The translations under genes were made by a program, and so were the position numbers. A stretch of 64,000 nt of DNA from Paracoccaceae bacterium (lineage in GTDB: Bacteria; Pseudomonadota; Alphaproteobacteria; Rhodobacterales; Rhodobacteraceae): the NCBI GenBank assembly GCA_018222585.1, contig JAAFAB010000004.1, positions 186,001-250,000 of the forward strand, in the 5' to 3' direction. Below the pieces are notes generated by a model that was not told the DNA's origin, did not search any database, and saw only the letters and a program-made list of their open reading frames with translations. This document shows positions 1 through 12,290 of this stretch, piece by piece (within the stretch, counting starts at the first letter, position 1; each line of letters opens with the position of its first letter).

Positions 1-151
1 GATCAGCCGCCTCACGAGATACGGGAAAAGGGTGTCATCGGTGGGAGGGGGCTGCTTTTCGATGTCCGTGGAGAAAACTGCTTCAAGGTCGATGACAGCT
101 CGGCGCGAAAGATCTGAGGGCGAGGGCGGCCAGCCGGGCCGCCCCCTCCAT

Positions 152-1084
152 TCACCCCACCGTCCTCGTCAGCCAGCCAGCCATGCGGCGCAGGCTGCCC
201 TCGCAGGCGGGACAGAAGGGCAGGGCGCGCAGGTAGCCATGGATCAGGCCCTCGCCGGGGTCCAGGGTCAGCTCCACGCCCGCGGCCTCCAGTGCCTCCG
301 CATAGGCGCGGCCCGAATCCCGCAGCGGGTCGTTGTGGGCCAGGGCCACGTAGGTCGGTGGCAGGCCGGCATGGCTCTCGGCCGCCAGCGGGGTGATGCG
401 CGGATCGGTGCGCAGCTGCGTGACATCGGGGCAGTACATGGCATTGGTCGCGGCCATGCCGGAGACCCTCAGCAGCGGTCCCTCGGCGTTCTCGACACAG
501 GAGGGGCGGGTGTGGTCGAAATCGCAGCTGGGATAGATCAGCAGCTGCGCCGCCAGTGACAGGCCCTCGTCGCGGGCGGTCAGGGCCGTGACGGCGGCCA
601 GGTTGCCCCCGGCGCTGTCACCGCCGATGGCGATGCGGCCCGGGTCAAGGCCGAGCCTCGCGGCATTTGCGAAGGTCCAGCGGATGACCGAGAGCACCTG
701 CAGGTAGGCGGCGGGGAAGGGGTGTTCGGGCGCCAGGGCGTAGTCGACCGAGATCACGGTCAGGCCGGCCCAGTCGGCCAGGCGGGCGGTGACATCCCAT
801 TGCGTTTCCGGGCTGCCCTGCATCCAGGCGCCACCATGCATGTAGATCAGCGCCGGGTGCGCCCCGTGCCGGTCAGGACGGAAGAGGCGCACCCGGACGG
901 GGCCGCCCGCGCTGTCGATCCGGTGTTCTTCGTCCGTCCGGACCCCGGGCGGCGTCGGCAGGCGCATGTCGCGGGCGATGGTTTCCAGATGCTGACGCCG
1001 CTCGGCCGGGGTCGCACCGGGGGGCAGGCTGGCCCAACGGGCCTCCCAGAAATCCAGGAACCGGAGAAGATCCGGGGTGGTCAT
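152..1084 (-). CDS. alpha/beta hydrolase, hormone-sensitive-lipase (HSL) type esterase
   Basis: A 310-residue cytoplasmic serine hydrolase, expected to cleave short-chain esters. The HSL oxyanion motif HGGAWMQG lies near residue 95 and the nucleophile elbow GDSAGGN near 165. The acid (HNDPLRD) and the catalytic His (GLIHGYL) follow near the C-terminus, completing a Ser-Asp-His triad. The chosen ATG is preceded by AGGGAGGA; the frame stays open upstream but that extension is low-complexity and has no ribosome site. There is no signal peptide. The gene sits alone, 164 bases from the next gene. The true substrate cannot be told from sequence. The 151 bases between this stop and the left edge show only a GC hairpin without a T-run. 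Confidence 0.85.
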   Translation of the reverse strand: MTTPDLLRFLDFWEARWASLPPGATPAERRQHLETIARDMRLPTPPGVRTDEEHRIDSAGGPVRVRLFRPDRHGAHPALIYMHGGAWMQGSPETQWDVTARLADWAGLTVISVDYALAPEHPFPAAYLQVLSVIRWTFANAARLGLDPGRIAIGGDSAGGNLAAVTALTARDEGLSLAAQLLIYPSCDFDHTRPSCVENAEGPLLRVSGMAATNAMYCPDVTQLRTDPRITPLAAESHAGLPPTYVALAHNDPLRDSGRAYAEALEAAGVELTLDPGEGLIHGYLRALPFCPACEGSLRRMAGWLTRTVG

Positions 1085-1248
1085 GCGCGCGTCCTCCCTG
1101 TCGCGTGGCGTATCGCTTTCGGCGGAACGCGCGGGCGCGCCCCGGCCCTCGGCCGACCGGGCCGCTTGTAGCCCAATGGCTTGCGTCCGGGAAACCGCGG
1201 ATAGTGCGCCGTGCCGCCCGGGGGCACCTCCGATGGCGCCGTCGGGGC

Positions 1249-2284
1249 CTAGTCCCCCGGGCCGTCGAGGAGCAGATCGATGACCCGACCCGGCAGGGTC
1301 AGATCGCGCATGACCCTGCGGCAATCCGAGCTGAACCTGTCTTCATTCTGTTCCATCGCGTCGAGGTCCAGAAAGTCCCTGCCGGTGTTCAGGGCCAGAT
1401 AGAAATCCCTGTCGACGAAAGCGGCGCGCAGTTCATGGGGTTTCACACCCGCTTCCCTGGCAAGATGCGCGAACATCCGGATGAAGGCGGGCGGCAGCAG
1501 CTGCCGGGCCGCCTCGGGATCCTCCGAGAAGACCGAGAATGGCAGGCCGCCCCCCCTCATAGCGCACAGGGGCGAGCGCGCAGTTGTCCTCGGTGTTGCC
1601 CCAATGACTGAGGTGAAGCGACGGGACGGCGGGCGCCTGGGGTCGTCCGAATTGTTTCGTCTCGATCACGGTCCAGGGGCTCGGGTCCGGGGTCTCGATG
1701 CGCAGGACCGGGCCGTGGAAAACCACTTCCTGCCTCTTGCCGGCCTTCCGGATCAAGCTGGCATCTTCGAATATCTTGCGACCGAGCTTGCCCTTGGTCT
1801 GGATCAGCTTTGCTTCCTGCAGCCGCCAGGACACAGCACGCCAGGTGCCGGACAGGCCGTCTTCGGGAAAGTCGCGATCGTACGGGGGCAGGGCGAGGCC
1901 GCGCACCGCCTTGTCGATGCAGATCAGACCGTGGTCTGGTGTCGGATCGTAGCGGTCGAGTCCCAGCTCCTGGATCACCAAGGGCAGGACGCGCGCGTTG
2001 AACGTCCGGTTGAAGGACCTGCGGCGACGTCGGAAGACCTGCCAGGCGATGACGATGACGAGTGTAGACAGCGCCATGATCAGCTTGACGTTGTCCGGGT
2101 CGTCGTCGGCGGAGGCGTTCCGGATGTAGTGCAGCAGAGGGAGGGCGCCGAGGGCGAGGATGGCCAGGGCTTCGGCGCGCAACCGCCAAAGCCGTCGTGC
2201 GGCCCGGGCTCGCGTGCGGCGATAGACCGGCAGGATCTGCCGCGACAGGATCTCGTTCGGGTCTGCCGTGCTGCTTCCGTCCAT
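1249..2284 (-). pseudogene. DUF3137 family membrane protein, frameshifted at a G7 run
   Basis: Two frames together read as one DUF3137-like protein of about 344 residues. The first frame starts at 2284, after AGGGGGAGG, with two membrane segments (LAILALGALPLLHYI and IMALSTLVIVIAWQVF) and then the conserved cytoplasmic domain, up to VRYEGG at about 1550. The second frame continues with GLPFSVFSEDPEA and ends at 1249 with the expected C-terminal region. The switch is at a run of seven G (coding strand, 1550-1556). Six G would restore YEGGGLPF without a break. The break is therefore a recent single-base insertion, phase variation or a sequencing error; a frame-switching mechanism is possible but unsupported. 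Function of the family is unknown. Confidence 0.7.
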
Positions 2285-2377
2285 CCGCCTCCCCCTGACC
2301 GGCTCGCGACAGGCTACGCGATTTTTTCGTCTGGTGCCAAAGGCATGGCGCGGGGCGGCGGGCCCTCGGGCGGCGGA

Positions 2378-2402
2378 AAGGACCCCGGGCCGGCCCCGGG
2401 GC
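2378..2402 (-). terminator. probable Rho-independent terminator after gbcB
   Basis: On the minus strand a CCCCGGG / CCCGGGG stem with a GCCGG loop is followed by TCCTTT, about 40 bases past the gbcB stop. The T-run is short, so strength is uncertain. Confidence 0.4.
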
Positions 2403-2441
2403 AGGACCGGCCCAGGGATGGGGCCAAAGGCGGGGGCGGGA

Positions 2442-4876
<2,435 letters not shown>

Positions 4877-4877
4877 T

Positions 4878-5062
4878 CATGCAGGGCTGGTTTCCGGGCT
4901 TGAAACACGCGGGGGAGGACCCTCGCATCCCGCCGCCTTCCCGGATCATCCTCTCCGGTGGCCGCTGGCGGAATGCCTTGCGTTTCTTACCGTTGCGGGG
5001 GCAGCTCCGGCCTTTCACCGGCTTCCCAATTCTCGACCCCGAAGGGCCGCACCCTGCATCTG
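4878..5062 (-). promoter_or_regulatory. cobalamin (AdoCbl) riboswitch in the gbcAB leader
   Basis: Read on the minus strand, the block has the hallmarks of the cobalamin aptamer in order. A GCAGGG 5' arm pairs with CCCTGC at the 3' end. Between them lie a CCCTTCGGGG hairpin, GGGAAGCCGGTGAAA, the highly conserved GCTGCCCCCGCAACGGTAA, GCCACCGG, GGGAAGGCG and a B12-box-like AGCCCGGAAACCAGCC. The 3' edge is about 125 bases from the gbcA ATG, and no gene lies between. No strong T-rich terminator is visible, while a CCGGG/CCCGG hairpin abuts the gbcA ribosome site, so translational control is plausible. It cannot act on metH, which is on the other strand. Confidence 0.88.
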
Positions 5063-5384
5063 TCCCGAAGGATAGAGACCTGCCCCTGTCGCGATCCGGC
5101 AATTGCGACATGGTAGTGCGCAAATCGGACTTTCGGCGCTGCGGCGTGACTGTCCGCAGGACCGGAAGACCGGCCACGTCGCGGAGACGGGTCCCTTCCG
5201 GGCCAACGGAGCGGTGATCGGGGGCCGTCCGGCGCAGAATCAACCTCGGGGCAGCAACTTCATGAATGCGGTGCATGTTCTCCATGCCTGATATGAGTTG
5301 GATTGTTTCCCGGCGGGGCGATAGGAACGGAACCGGGGCAGTGCGCGCAGTGCTCTGCCCAGAACTTCAGCAGTCCGAGAGCCC
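5063..5384. other. divergent promoter region between gbcA and metH
   Basis: A 322-base non-coding stretch that must hold the promoters of the riboswitch-led gbcAB transcript (minus) and of metH (plus). I looked for SAM- and SAH-type riboswitches on the metH side and found no convincing match. No gene is seen. Confidence 0.5.
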
Positions 5385-8300
5385 ATGTCCGCCCAGCTTC
5401 CCCGTCTTTCGCCCGTCTTCGCCGAGATCCGTGCCGCCGCCGCAGAGAGGATCCTGATCCTGGACGGCGCCATGGGCACGCAGATCCAGAAACTCGGCCT
5501 GTCTGAGGAGGATTTCCACGGCCATGGCGCGGGCTGCGGTTGCGGCTGTGCCTGTCATCCGCCGGTGCCGGGCGGTGCAGAGAAGCCGCAGCAGGGCAAC
5601 AACGACCTGCTGAACCTGACACGGCCCGAGGTGATCGAGGACATCCACTTCCAATACGCCATGGCCGGTGCCGATATCGTCGAGACCAACACCTTCTCCT
5701 CCACCACCATCGCCCAGGCGGATTACGCGCTGGAAGACCAGGTGGAGGCGCTGAACCGTGAGGGCGCGCGGCTGGCCCGTGCCGCCATGGACCGCGCCGA
5801 GGCGGTCGACGGGCGCCGCCGCTATGTCGCGGGCGCGCTCGGGCCGACCAACCGCACGGCCTCGATCAGTCCGGACGTGAACAATCCCGGGTATCGCGCC
5901 GTGACCTTCGAGGACCTGCGCCGGGCCTATGCCCAGCAGGCCACCGCGCTGATCGAGGGCGGCGCCGACATCCTGCTGATCGAGACGATCTTCGACACGC
6001 TGAATGCCAAGGCCGCCATCTTCGCCTGCGAGGAGGTCTTTGCGACGCGCGGCGAACGGCTGCCGGTGATGATCTCGGGCACCATCACCGACCTTTCCGG
6101 CCGCACGCTCTCGGGGCAGACGCCGACAGCCTTCTGGCACTCGGTCCGCCATGCCGCGCCGCTGACCGTGGGGCTGAACTGCGCCCTTGGCGCCGATGCC
6201 ATGCGGCCCCATGTGGCCGAGCTGTCGGGCGTCGCCGACACGCTGATTTGCGCCTATCCCAACGCCGGCCTGCCCAACGAGATGGGCGAATACGACCAGA
6301 CGCCCGAGGAAATGGCCGCGCTGATCCGGGGCTTTGCCGAGGCCGGGCTGGTCAACGTGGTCGGCGGCTGCTGCGGCTCGACCTACGAGCACATCCGCGC
6401 CGTGGCCGAGGCGGTGAAGGACCTGCCGCCGCGCGAGATCCCCTCGCATGAGCCGCTGATGCGCCTCTCGGGGCTGGAGCCCTTCGTGCTGACCAGCGAC
6501 ATTCCCTTCGTCAACGTCGGCGAGCGGACCAATGTCACCGGCTCGGCGAAGTTCCGCAAGCTGATCACCAATCGCGATTACGCCGAGGCGCTGGAGGTCG
6601 CGCGCCAGCAGGTCGAAAACGGCGCCCAGATCATCGACGTCAACATGGACGAAGGGCTGATCGACTCGCATCAGGCGATGATCGAATTCCTGAACCTGAT
6701 CGCCGCCGAACCCGACATCGCCCGGGTGCCGGTGATGATCGACAGTTCCAAATGGGAGGTCATCGAGGCCGGTCTGCAATGCGTGCAGGGCAAGGCCGTG
6801 GTCAACTCGATCTCGCTGAAGGAGGGCGAAGCGGCCTTCCTGCATCACGCCCGGCTCTGCCGTGCCTATGGCGCCGCCGTCGTCGTCATGGCCTTCGACG
6901 AAAGCGGCCAGGCGGATACCGAGGATCGCAAGGTGGCGATCTGCCAGCGCGCCTATCGCATCCTCACCGAAGAGGTCGGGTTCCCGCCCGAGGACATCAT
7001 CTTCGACCCCAACGTCTTTGCCGTGGCGACGGGTATCGAGGACCATGACAACTACGGGCTCGATTTCATCAAGGCGACCCGACGGATCATCGAGACCTGC
7101 CCGCATGTGCATATCTCGGGCGGGGTGTCGAACCTGTCGTTCAGCTTCCGCGGCAATGAACCCGTGCGCGAGGCGATGCACGCTGTCTTCCTCTATCACG
7201 GCATCCAGAACGGCATGGACATGGGCATCGTGAACGCCGGGCAACTGGCGGTCTACGACCAGATCGACGCGCGCCTGCGCGAGGCCTGCGAGGACGTGGT
7301 GCTGAACCGCACCCCGGCCAATGGCAACTCGGCCACCGAGAACATGCTGGAGATCGCCGAGGGCTACCGTGGGCAGGGCGGTGCCAAGGGGCGCGAGAAG
7401 GACATGTCCTGGCGCGAATGGTCGGTCGAGAAGCGGCTGGAACATGCGCTGGTCAACGGCATCACCGAATTCGTCGAGGCCGACACGGAAGAGGCCCGGC
7501 AGGCCGCCGAGCGCCCGCTGCACGTGATCGAAGGCCCGCTGATGGACGGCATGAACGTGGTCGGCGACCTCTTCGGCGCGGGCAAGATGTTCCTGCCGCA
7601 GGTGGTGAAGTCGGCCCGCGTGATGAAACAGGCCGTGGCCGTGCTGCTGCCCTACATGGAAGAGGAAAAGCGCCAGAGCGGCGTCACCGGCAAGGACACT
7701 GCTGGCACGGTGCTGATGGCGACGGTGAAGGGCGATGTGCATGACATCGGCAAGAACATCGTCGGCGTCGTGCTGGCCTGCAATAACTACGAGATCATCG
7801 ACCTCGGCGTCATGGTCCCGGCCGAGAAGATCCTCGCCGTGGCGAAGGAGAAGGAGGTCGATATCATCGGCCTCTCGGGTCTGATCACCCCCTCGCTGGA
7901 CGAAATGGTGCATGTCGCGGCGGAAATGCAGCGGCAGGGATACGAGATTCCGCTGCTGATCGGCGGGGCGACCACCAGCCGTGTGCATACGGCGGTGAAG
8001 ATCCATCCGCGCTACGACCTTGGCCAGGCGATCTACGTCACCGATGCCTCGCGCGCCGTCGGGGTGGTCAGCAACCTGCTGTCGAACACCGCGAAAGAAG
8101 GCTACGTGGCCGATATCCGTGCCGAATATGCCGATGTCGCCGAAAAGCACGCCCGCGCCGAGGCCGCCAAGACGCGCCTGCCGCTGGCGGTCGCGCGCGC
8201 CAACAAGCTGAAGATAGATTTCGACGGCTATGCGCCCGCTGCGCCCAGCTTCCTCGGCACGAAGGTCTATGACGACTGGGATTTGGCCGAGCTGGCGCGC

Positions 8301-9179
8301 TACATCGACTGGACCCCGTTCTTCCAGACCTGGGAGATGAAGGGGGTCTATCCGAAGATCCTGGACGATCCGAAGCAGGGCGAGGCCGCGCGGGCGCTCT
8401 TCGAGGACGCCCAGGCGATGCTCAAGCGGATCATCGAGGAAAAGTGGTTTACCCCGCGTGCGGTGGTCGGCTTCTGGCCGGCCAACGGCGACGGTGATGA
8501 CATCACGCTGTGGTCCGACGAGGGGCGGAGCGAGGAAAAGGCGCGGCTGTTCACCCTGCGCCAGCAGACCAGCAAGCGCGGCGACCGGCCCAATGTCGCC
8601 ATGGCCGATTTCGTGGCGCCCGAGGGCGTGGCGGATTACGTCGGCGGCTTCGTCGTCACGGCGGGCGTGGAAGAGATCGCCATCGCCGAAGCCTTCGAGG
8701 GCAAGAACGACGACTACTCGTCGATCCTGGTCAAGGCGCTGGCCGACCGCTTCGCCGAAGCCTTCGCCGAGCGGATGCACGAGAAGGTCCGCCGCGAGCT
8801 CTGGCCCTATGCGGCCGATGAAAGCTACAGCCCCGAAGAGCTGATCCGCGAGCCCTATGACGGGATCCGTCCCGCGCCGGGCTACCCGGCCCAGCCCGAC
8901 CACACCGAGAAGGTGACGCTGTTCGATCTGCTGGACGCGACCGCCGCCACCGGCGTCGAGCTGACCGAGAGCTACGCCATGTGGCCCGGCTCGTCCGTCT
9001 CGGGGCTCTATATCGGTCACCCGGAAAGCTATTACTTCGGGGTCGCCAAGGTCGAGCGCGATCAGGTCGAGGATTATGCCGCCCGCAAGGGCATCGCGGT
9101 GGAGGAGGTCGAGCGTTGGCTGGGCCCGATCCTGAACTACGTGCCCGGCGGGCAGGCGGCGGATATCGCCGCCGAGTGA
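5385..9179 (+). CDS. metH: cobalamin-dependent methionine synthase
   Basis: Cytoplasmic enzyme that transfers a methyl group from 5-methyltetrahydrofolate to homocysteine through methylcobalamin. At 1264 residues it is full length with all four modules. The homocysteine/zinc domain has a Cys near 264 (GLNCALG) and the CC pair near 328. The pterin-binding domain spans about 370-640. The cap and B12-binding domain carries DVHDIGKN near 782, with the His that ligates cobalt, and the SAM-dependent reactivation domain fills the C-terminus to [12 protein letters not shown]. The ribosome site before the ATG is weak (CGAGAG). A hairpin terminator follows. No riboswitch is visible on its own strand. 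Confidence 0.97.
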   Translation: MSAQLPRLSPVFAEIRAAAAERILILDGAMGTQIQKLGLSEEDFHGHGAGCGCGCACHPPVPGGAEKPQQGNNDLLNLTRPEVIEDIHFQYAMAGADIVETNTFSSTTIAQADYALEDQVEALNREGARLARAAMDRAEAVDGRRRYVAGALGPTNRTASISPDVNNPGYRAVTFEDLRRAYAQQATALIEGGADILLIETIFDTLNAKAAIFACEEVFATRGERLPVMISGTITDLSGRTLSGQTPTAFWHSVRHAAPLTVGLNCALGADAMRPHVAELSGVADTLICAYPNAGLPNEMGEYDQTPEEMAALIRGFAEAGLVNVVGGCCGSTYEHIRAVAEAVKDLPPREIPSHEPLMRLSGLEPFVLTSDIPFVNVGERTNVTGSAKFRKLITNRDYAEALEVARQQVENGAQIIDVNMDEGLIDSHQAMIEFLNLIAAEPDIARVPVMIDSSKWEVIEAGLQCVQGKAVVNSISLKEGEAAFLHHARLCRAYGAAVVVMAFDESGQADTEDRKVAICQRAYRILTEEVGFPPEDIIFDPNVFAVATGIEDHDNYGLDFIKATRRIIETCPHVHISGGVSNLSFSFRGNEPVREAMHAVFLYHGIQNGMDMGIVNAGQLAVYDQIDARLREACEDVVLNRTPANGNSATENMLEIAEGYRGQGGAKGREKDMSWREWSVEKRLEHALVNGITEFVEADTEEARQAAERPLHVIEGPLMDGMNVVGDLFGAGKMFLPQVVKSARVMKQAVAVLLPYMEEEKRQSGVTGKDTAGTVLMATVKGDVHDIGKNIVGVVLACNNYEIIDLGVMVPAEKILAVAKEKEVDIIGLSGLITPSLDEMVHVAAEMQRQGYEIPLLIGGATTSRVHTAVKIHPRYDLGQAIYVTDASRAVGVVSNLLSNTAKEGYVADIRAEYADVAEKHARAEAAKTRLPLAVARANKLKIDFDGYAPAAPSFLGTKVYDDWDLAELARYIDWTPFFQTWEMKGVYPKILDDPKQGEAARALFEDAQAMLKRIIEEKWFTPRAVVGFWPANGDGDDITLWSDEGRSEEKARLFTLRQQTSKRGDRPNVAMADFVAPEGVADYVGGFVVTAGVEEIAIAEAFEGKNDDYSSILVKALADRFAEAFAERMHEKVRRELWPYAADESYSPEELIREPYDGIRPAPGYPAQPDHTEKVTLFDLLDATAATGVELTESYAMWPGSSVSGLYIGHPESYYFGVAKVERDQVEDYAARKGIAVEEVERWLGPILNYVPGGQAADIAAE

Positions 9180-9204
9180 GCCGCCGGGGCAGGGCGATGC
9201 ATAC

Positions 9205-9233
9205 AGGGTCCCGCCGTTCGACGGGGCCCTTTG
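9205..9233 (+). terminator. terminator after metH
   Basis: AGGGTCCCG and CGGGGCCCT form a nine-pair stem with one G-T wobble, followed by TT. It lies 25 bases after the metH stop. Confidence 0.5.
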
Positions 9234-9382
9234 GCTTGCCCGGAGCATGTATGCCGTACTCCGCTGAAATGGCGAAAACCCCCGGAAGTCATGGACTTGC
9301 TGCGCGGCCTGTGTATACATTCCCAGCGAGGACAGTCGCCCCTTCCGGGGGGCGGCACCGTGATCCCGGGAAGGAGAAAAAG

Positions 9383-10507
9383 ATGAAAGACGAGCTGGTC
9401 AAATCAGACCTGAAACCGCCGTTCCGCGCCGACCACGTCGGCTCTCTGCTGCGGCCCGCGCCGATTGCCGAGGCCCGCAAGGCCGGGCTTGCCGGCGAGG
9501 CGCTGAAGGAGATCGAGGACCGCGAGATCCCGGCCCTGATCAAGATGCAGGAAGAGGTCGGCCTGAAGGTGGTCACCGACGGCGAGGCGCGCCGCGCCTT
9601 CTGGCACTTCGACTTCATGGGGATGCTGACGGGCCTCGACCTGGAAAAGCGCGACCCCGAGCAGGGCATCGCCTTCCACGGCGTGAAGACCCCGCCGACC
9701 GTCTCGACCATCACCGGGCCGCTGGATTTCCCCGCCGACCATCCGATGCTGGAGCACTTCAAGTTCGTCGCGCAGAACACGTCCGTCTGCCCGAAGATCT
9801 CGATCCCCGGCCCCTCGGCGGCCCACTTCCGCACCGCGCCGGAAGACATCTTCCACGACGAATACAAGGACCCCGAAGCCTTCATGGCCGCGCTGGCCGC
9901 GACCTGGAAGAAGGCCGTTCAGGGCTTCTACGATGCCGGCTGCCGCTACCTGCAGCTGGATGACATCTTCTTCGCCTACCTCGGCGACCCCAAGCACCGC
10001 GCCCTCTGGGCGTCGCGCGGGCAGGACCCGGACTGGCTGATCGACCGCTATGCCTGGATGCTGGACGAGGCGATCAAGGACCGTCCCGCCGACATGCTGA
10101 TCGGGATGCACATGTGCCGTGGCAACTTCCGCTCGACCCATGCGGCGGAAGGCAGCTACGAGGCCGCTGCGGATGCGATCTTCAACAAGACCGGCGTCGA
10201 CATCTACTTCATGGAATACGACACCGACCGCGCCGGCGGGCTGGAGCCGCTGCGCCTGCTGCCCAAGGGCAACAAGCGGATCATGGCCGGTTTCATCACC
10301 ACCAAGACCGCCGAGCTTGAGCCGATGGACGACATCAAGCGCAAGTTCGAGGAAGCGTCGAAATACGCCGACATGGACCAGCTGGGCATCGCCCCGCAAT
10401 GCGGCTTCTCCTCGACCGAGGAAGGCAACAAGATCACCATGGACGACCAGCGCCGCAAGCTGGAGCTGGTGATCAAGGTCGCAGAGGAACTCTGGAACGA
10501 CGCCTGA
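9383..10507 (+). CDS. MetE C-terminal-domain-like methyltransferase (YxjG/YxjH type)
   Basis: A 374-residue protein matching only the catalytic C-terminal half of cobalamin-independent methionine synthase. The opening HVGSLLRP is typical of the stand-alone YxjG/YxjH branch. Probable zinc ligands are the His and Cys of GMHMCRGN (about 242-244) and the Cys of PQCGFSS (about 338), with an acidic LQLDD motif near 190. The start at 9383 has AAGGAG eight bases before it. Lacking the N-terminal folate-binding half of MetE, it probably takes its methyl group from a donor other than the usual polyglutamyl folate. Placement beside metH suggests a methionine-related role, but substrate and donor are unknown. 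Confidence 0.82.
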   Translation: MKDELVKSDLKPPFRADHVGSLLRPAPIAEARKAGLAGEALKEIEDREIPALIKMQEEVGLKVVTDGEARRAFWHFDFMGMLTGLDLEKRDPEQGIAFHGVKTPPTVSTITGPLDFPADHPMLEHFKFVAQNTSVCPKISIPGPSAAHFRTAPEDIFHDEYKDPEAFMAALAATWKKAVQGFYDAGCRYLQLDDIFFAYLGDPKHRALWASRGQDPDWLIDRYAWMLDEAIKDRPADMLIGMHMCRGNFRSTHAAEGSYEAAADAIFNKTGVDIYFMEYDTDRAGGLEPLRLLPKGNKRIMAGFITTKTAELEPMDDIKRKFEEASKYADMDQLGIAPQCGFSSTEEGNKITMDDQRRKLELVIKVAEELWNDA

Positions 10508-10514
10508 GCCGAGA

Positions 10515-10546
10515 TGCCCCCGGGCAGCGCGCCCGGGGGCACTTTT
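10515..10546 (+). terminator. strong Rho-independent terminator
   Basis: A perfect 11-pair stem TGCCCCCGGGC / GCCCGGGGGCA with a five-base loop, followed by CTTTT, starts eight bases after the preceding stop. Confidence 0.85.
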
Positions 10547-10583
10547 GCGCGGCACATCGGGGCTTGCGTCTCGTGCCGGACTG

Positions 10584-10601
10584 GTTATGTTAGTACATAA
10601 C
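10584..10601. promoter_or_regulatory. perfect palindrome, possible operator upstream of the alkaline phosphatase
   Basis: GTTATGT-TAGT-ACATAAC, seven perfect pairs around a four-base spacer, in an otherwise GC-rich region 126 bases upstream of the phosphatase start. There is no T-run, so it is not a terminator. The binding protein is unknown. Confidence 0.4.
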
Positions 10602-10650
10602 ATTCTCCTGCCGCGAAGCTGTCCACAGCTTCCGTGGTCGCGTCGCGTTT

Positions 10651-10681
10651 TCTTTACACGACTGTCGCCCGGTTGTCGTGC
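10651..10681 (+). promoter_or_regulatory. candidate Pho box
   Basis: CTGTC at 10662 and TTGTC at 10673 are spaced exactly 11 bases, the period of PhoB half-sites, with a weak TCTTT 11 bases before. The element lies 46 bases upstream of the phosphatase ATG. The complete three-repeat box before pstS in this window supports the reading. Confidence 0.55.
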
Positions 10682-10726
10682 GCCCCGCCTAGTGCTGTGG
10701 CGTAGTGACCCACCGGAGTGACCCCC

Positions 10727-12220
10727 ATGAAATCCATCCTCACCGCATCGCTGCTGGCGTTGACCGCCGCCGGCGCCGTCTCGGCCCAGGATCTGCCGCA
10801 GGCGTCGAGCCAGTGGTACACCGACGGCCAGGACCTGCTGGCCTCCATGCTGGAGAAGCAGGACAACACCGGCCGCGCGCTGAACGTCATCCTCTTCGTG
10901 GCTGACGGCAACGGCGTCGCCTCGAACTACATGTCCCGTCTCTGGGCCGGTCAGCAGGCCGGCGGCCTGGGGGATGATCACGTCCAGCCCCATGAAGCCT
11001 TCCCCGAGCTGGCGCTGGTCAAGACCTACAACATCAACGCCCAGACCCCGGACTCGGCCCCGACCGCGGGCGCGATGAACACCGGCGTCAAGCAGCGTTT
11101 CAACCTGATCAACCTCGGCGAAGACGCGATCCACGGTGATTGCGCCACCGAGGCCGGCAACGAGCTGACCCTGTTCTCGGAAATGATGACCGAGGCTGGC
11201 AAGTCCGTCGGCGCCGTCACCACCGCCCGCCTGACCCATGCCACCCCTGCGGCGGTCTACGCCAAGACCGCCAACCGCAACTGGGAAGACAGCGTGCCGG
11301 AAGAGTGCACCGACAGCCGCGACATCGCGACCCAGATGATCGACGCCATGAAGGCCGGCACCCTGGACATCGCCCTGGGCGGCGGCGCGCGCTACTTCGT
11401 GCCCGAGGGCACCGAGACCCCGAACGGCGGCAAGGGCCACCGCCCGGACGGCGTCAACCTGATCGAGGAGGCCAAGGCCGAGGGCATCCAGTATGCCGCC
11501 GACAAGGCGCAGCTGGCCGCGCTGGACCTGTCCCAGCCGGTCCTCGGCATGTGGACCGACAGCCATGCCTCCTACGAGGCCGACCGCCCCGAGACCGAGC
11601 CCTCGCTGGCGGATATGGTCGAGACGGCGATCAGCAAGCTGTCGATGAACGAAAACGGCTTCTACCTGGAAGTGGAGGCGGGCCGCGTCGACCACGCCAA
11701 CCACGGCACCAACGCCAAGCGCGCCATGATCGACGGCAAGGCCTTCGCCGACGCCATCGCCCTGGCCGACGAGATGACCGATGACGCCGACACGCTGATC
11801 ATCGTCACCGCCGACCATGAGCACGCCATCGCAATGAACGGCTACTGTGGCCGGGGCACGCCGATCGACGGCCTCTGCTACGATGTCGCCAAGGAAGGCA
11901 TCATGCACTCGGACGAGCTGGTCACCGCCGCCGACGGCAAGCCCTACACTGTGGTCGGCTACCTCAACGGCGCCTCCTCGGTGCTGATGGAACAGGCAGA
12001 CGGCACCTATGCCGCCCCCGATGGTCGCCCCGAGCTGACCCAGGAAGAGGCCCAGGACATCGACTACACCCAGCAGGTGCTGATCCCGGCCTCTTCGGAA
12101 AGCCACTCGGGTGTCGACGTGGCGCTCTATGCCAAGGGCCCCTGGGCGCATCTCTTCGATGGCACGGTGGAACAGAACTACATCTTCCACGTCATGAACC
12201 ACGCGGTGAACGCCGAGTGA
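10727..12220 (+). CDS. phoA: alkaline phosphatase, PhoA type, periplasmic
   Basis: Secreted metal-dependent phosphomonoesterase that frees phosphate from organic esters. Residues 1-20 form a signal peptide ending AVSAQ. The metal-binding Asp is at D60 (FVADGNG) and the nucleophile at S110 (PDSAPTAG). Further metal sites are in HANHGTN, TADHEHAI and SESHSGVD. The 497-residue length is usual for this group of larger bacterial enzymes. A GTG at 10718 is in frame, but GGAG at 10714 is well spaced for the ATG at 10727. A candidate Pho box upstream predicts induction by phosphate starvation through the PhoR-PhoB pair in this window. Confidence 0.9.
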   Translation: MKSILTASLLALTAAGAVSAQDLPQASSQWYTDGQDLLASMLEKQDNTGRALNVILFVADGNGVASNYMSRLWAGQQAGGLGDDHVQPHEAFPELALVKTYNINAQTPDSAPTAGAMNTGVKQRFNLINLGEDAIHGDCATEAGNELTLFSEMMTEAGKSVGAVTTARLTHATPAAVYAKTANRNWEDSVPEECTDSRDIATQMIDAMKAGTLDIALGGGARYFVPEGTETPNGGKGHRPDGVNLIEEAKAEGIQYAADKAQLAALDLSQPVLGMWTDSHASYEADRPETEPSLADMVETAISKLSMNENGFYLEVEAGRVDHANHGTNAKRAMIDGKAFADAIALADEMTDDADTLIIVTADHEHAIAMNGYCGRGTPIDGLCYDVAKEGIMHSDELVTAADGKPYTVVGYLNGASSVLMEQADGTYAAPDGRPELTQEEAQDIDYTQQVLIPASSESHSGVDVALYAKGPWAHLFDGTVEQNYIFHVMNHAVNAE

Positions 12221-12243
12221 TCGGCGCCGCCAGCTGAACATGG

Positions 12244-12265
12244 CGGAGGGCCCCCGGGCCCTCCG
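12244..12265 (+). terminator. GC hairpin after the alkaline phosphatase gene
   Basis: CGGAGGGCC pairs with GGCCCTCCG, followed only by TTCCCGTT. It may be a weak terminator or attenuator between the phosphatase and the next gene. Confidence 0.4.
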
Positions 12266-12290
12266 TTCCCGTTCGAGAAGGGACAAGATC

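Noticed and set aside
1249-2284. Programmed ribosomal frameshift in the DUF3137 gene
   Set aside because: A G7 run alone is not a known shift signal here, and there is no clear stimulatory structure. A one-base insertion or sequencing error is simpler.
5230-5384. Possible SAH or SAM riboswitch before metH
   Set aside because: CCTCGGGGCAGC near 5250 loosely recalls an SAH element, but the paired partner and the rest of the core are missing.
5367-9320. A 1317-codon open frame on the minus strand opposite metH
   Set aside because: It is a high-GC shadow of metH: biased composition rich in Gly, His, Arg and Asp, no domain pattern, no ribosome site. metH is full length with all its motifs.
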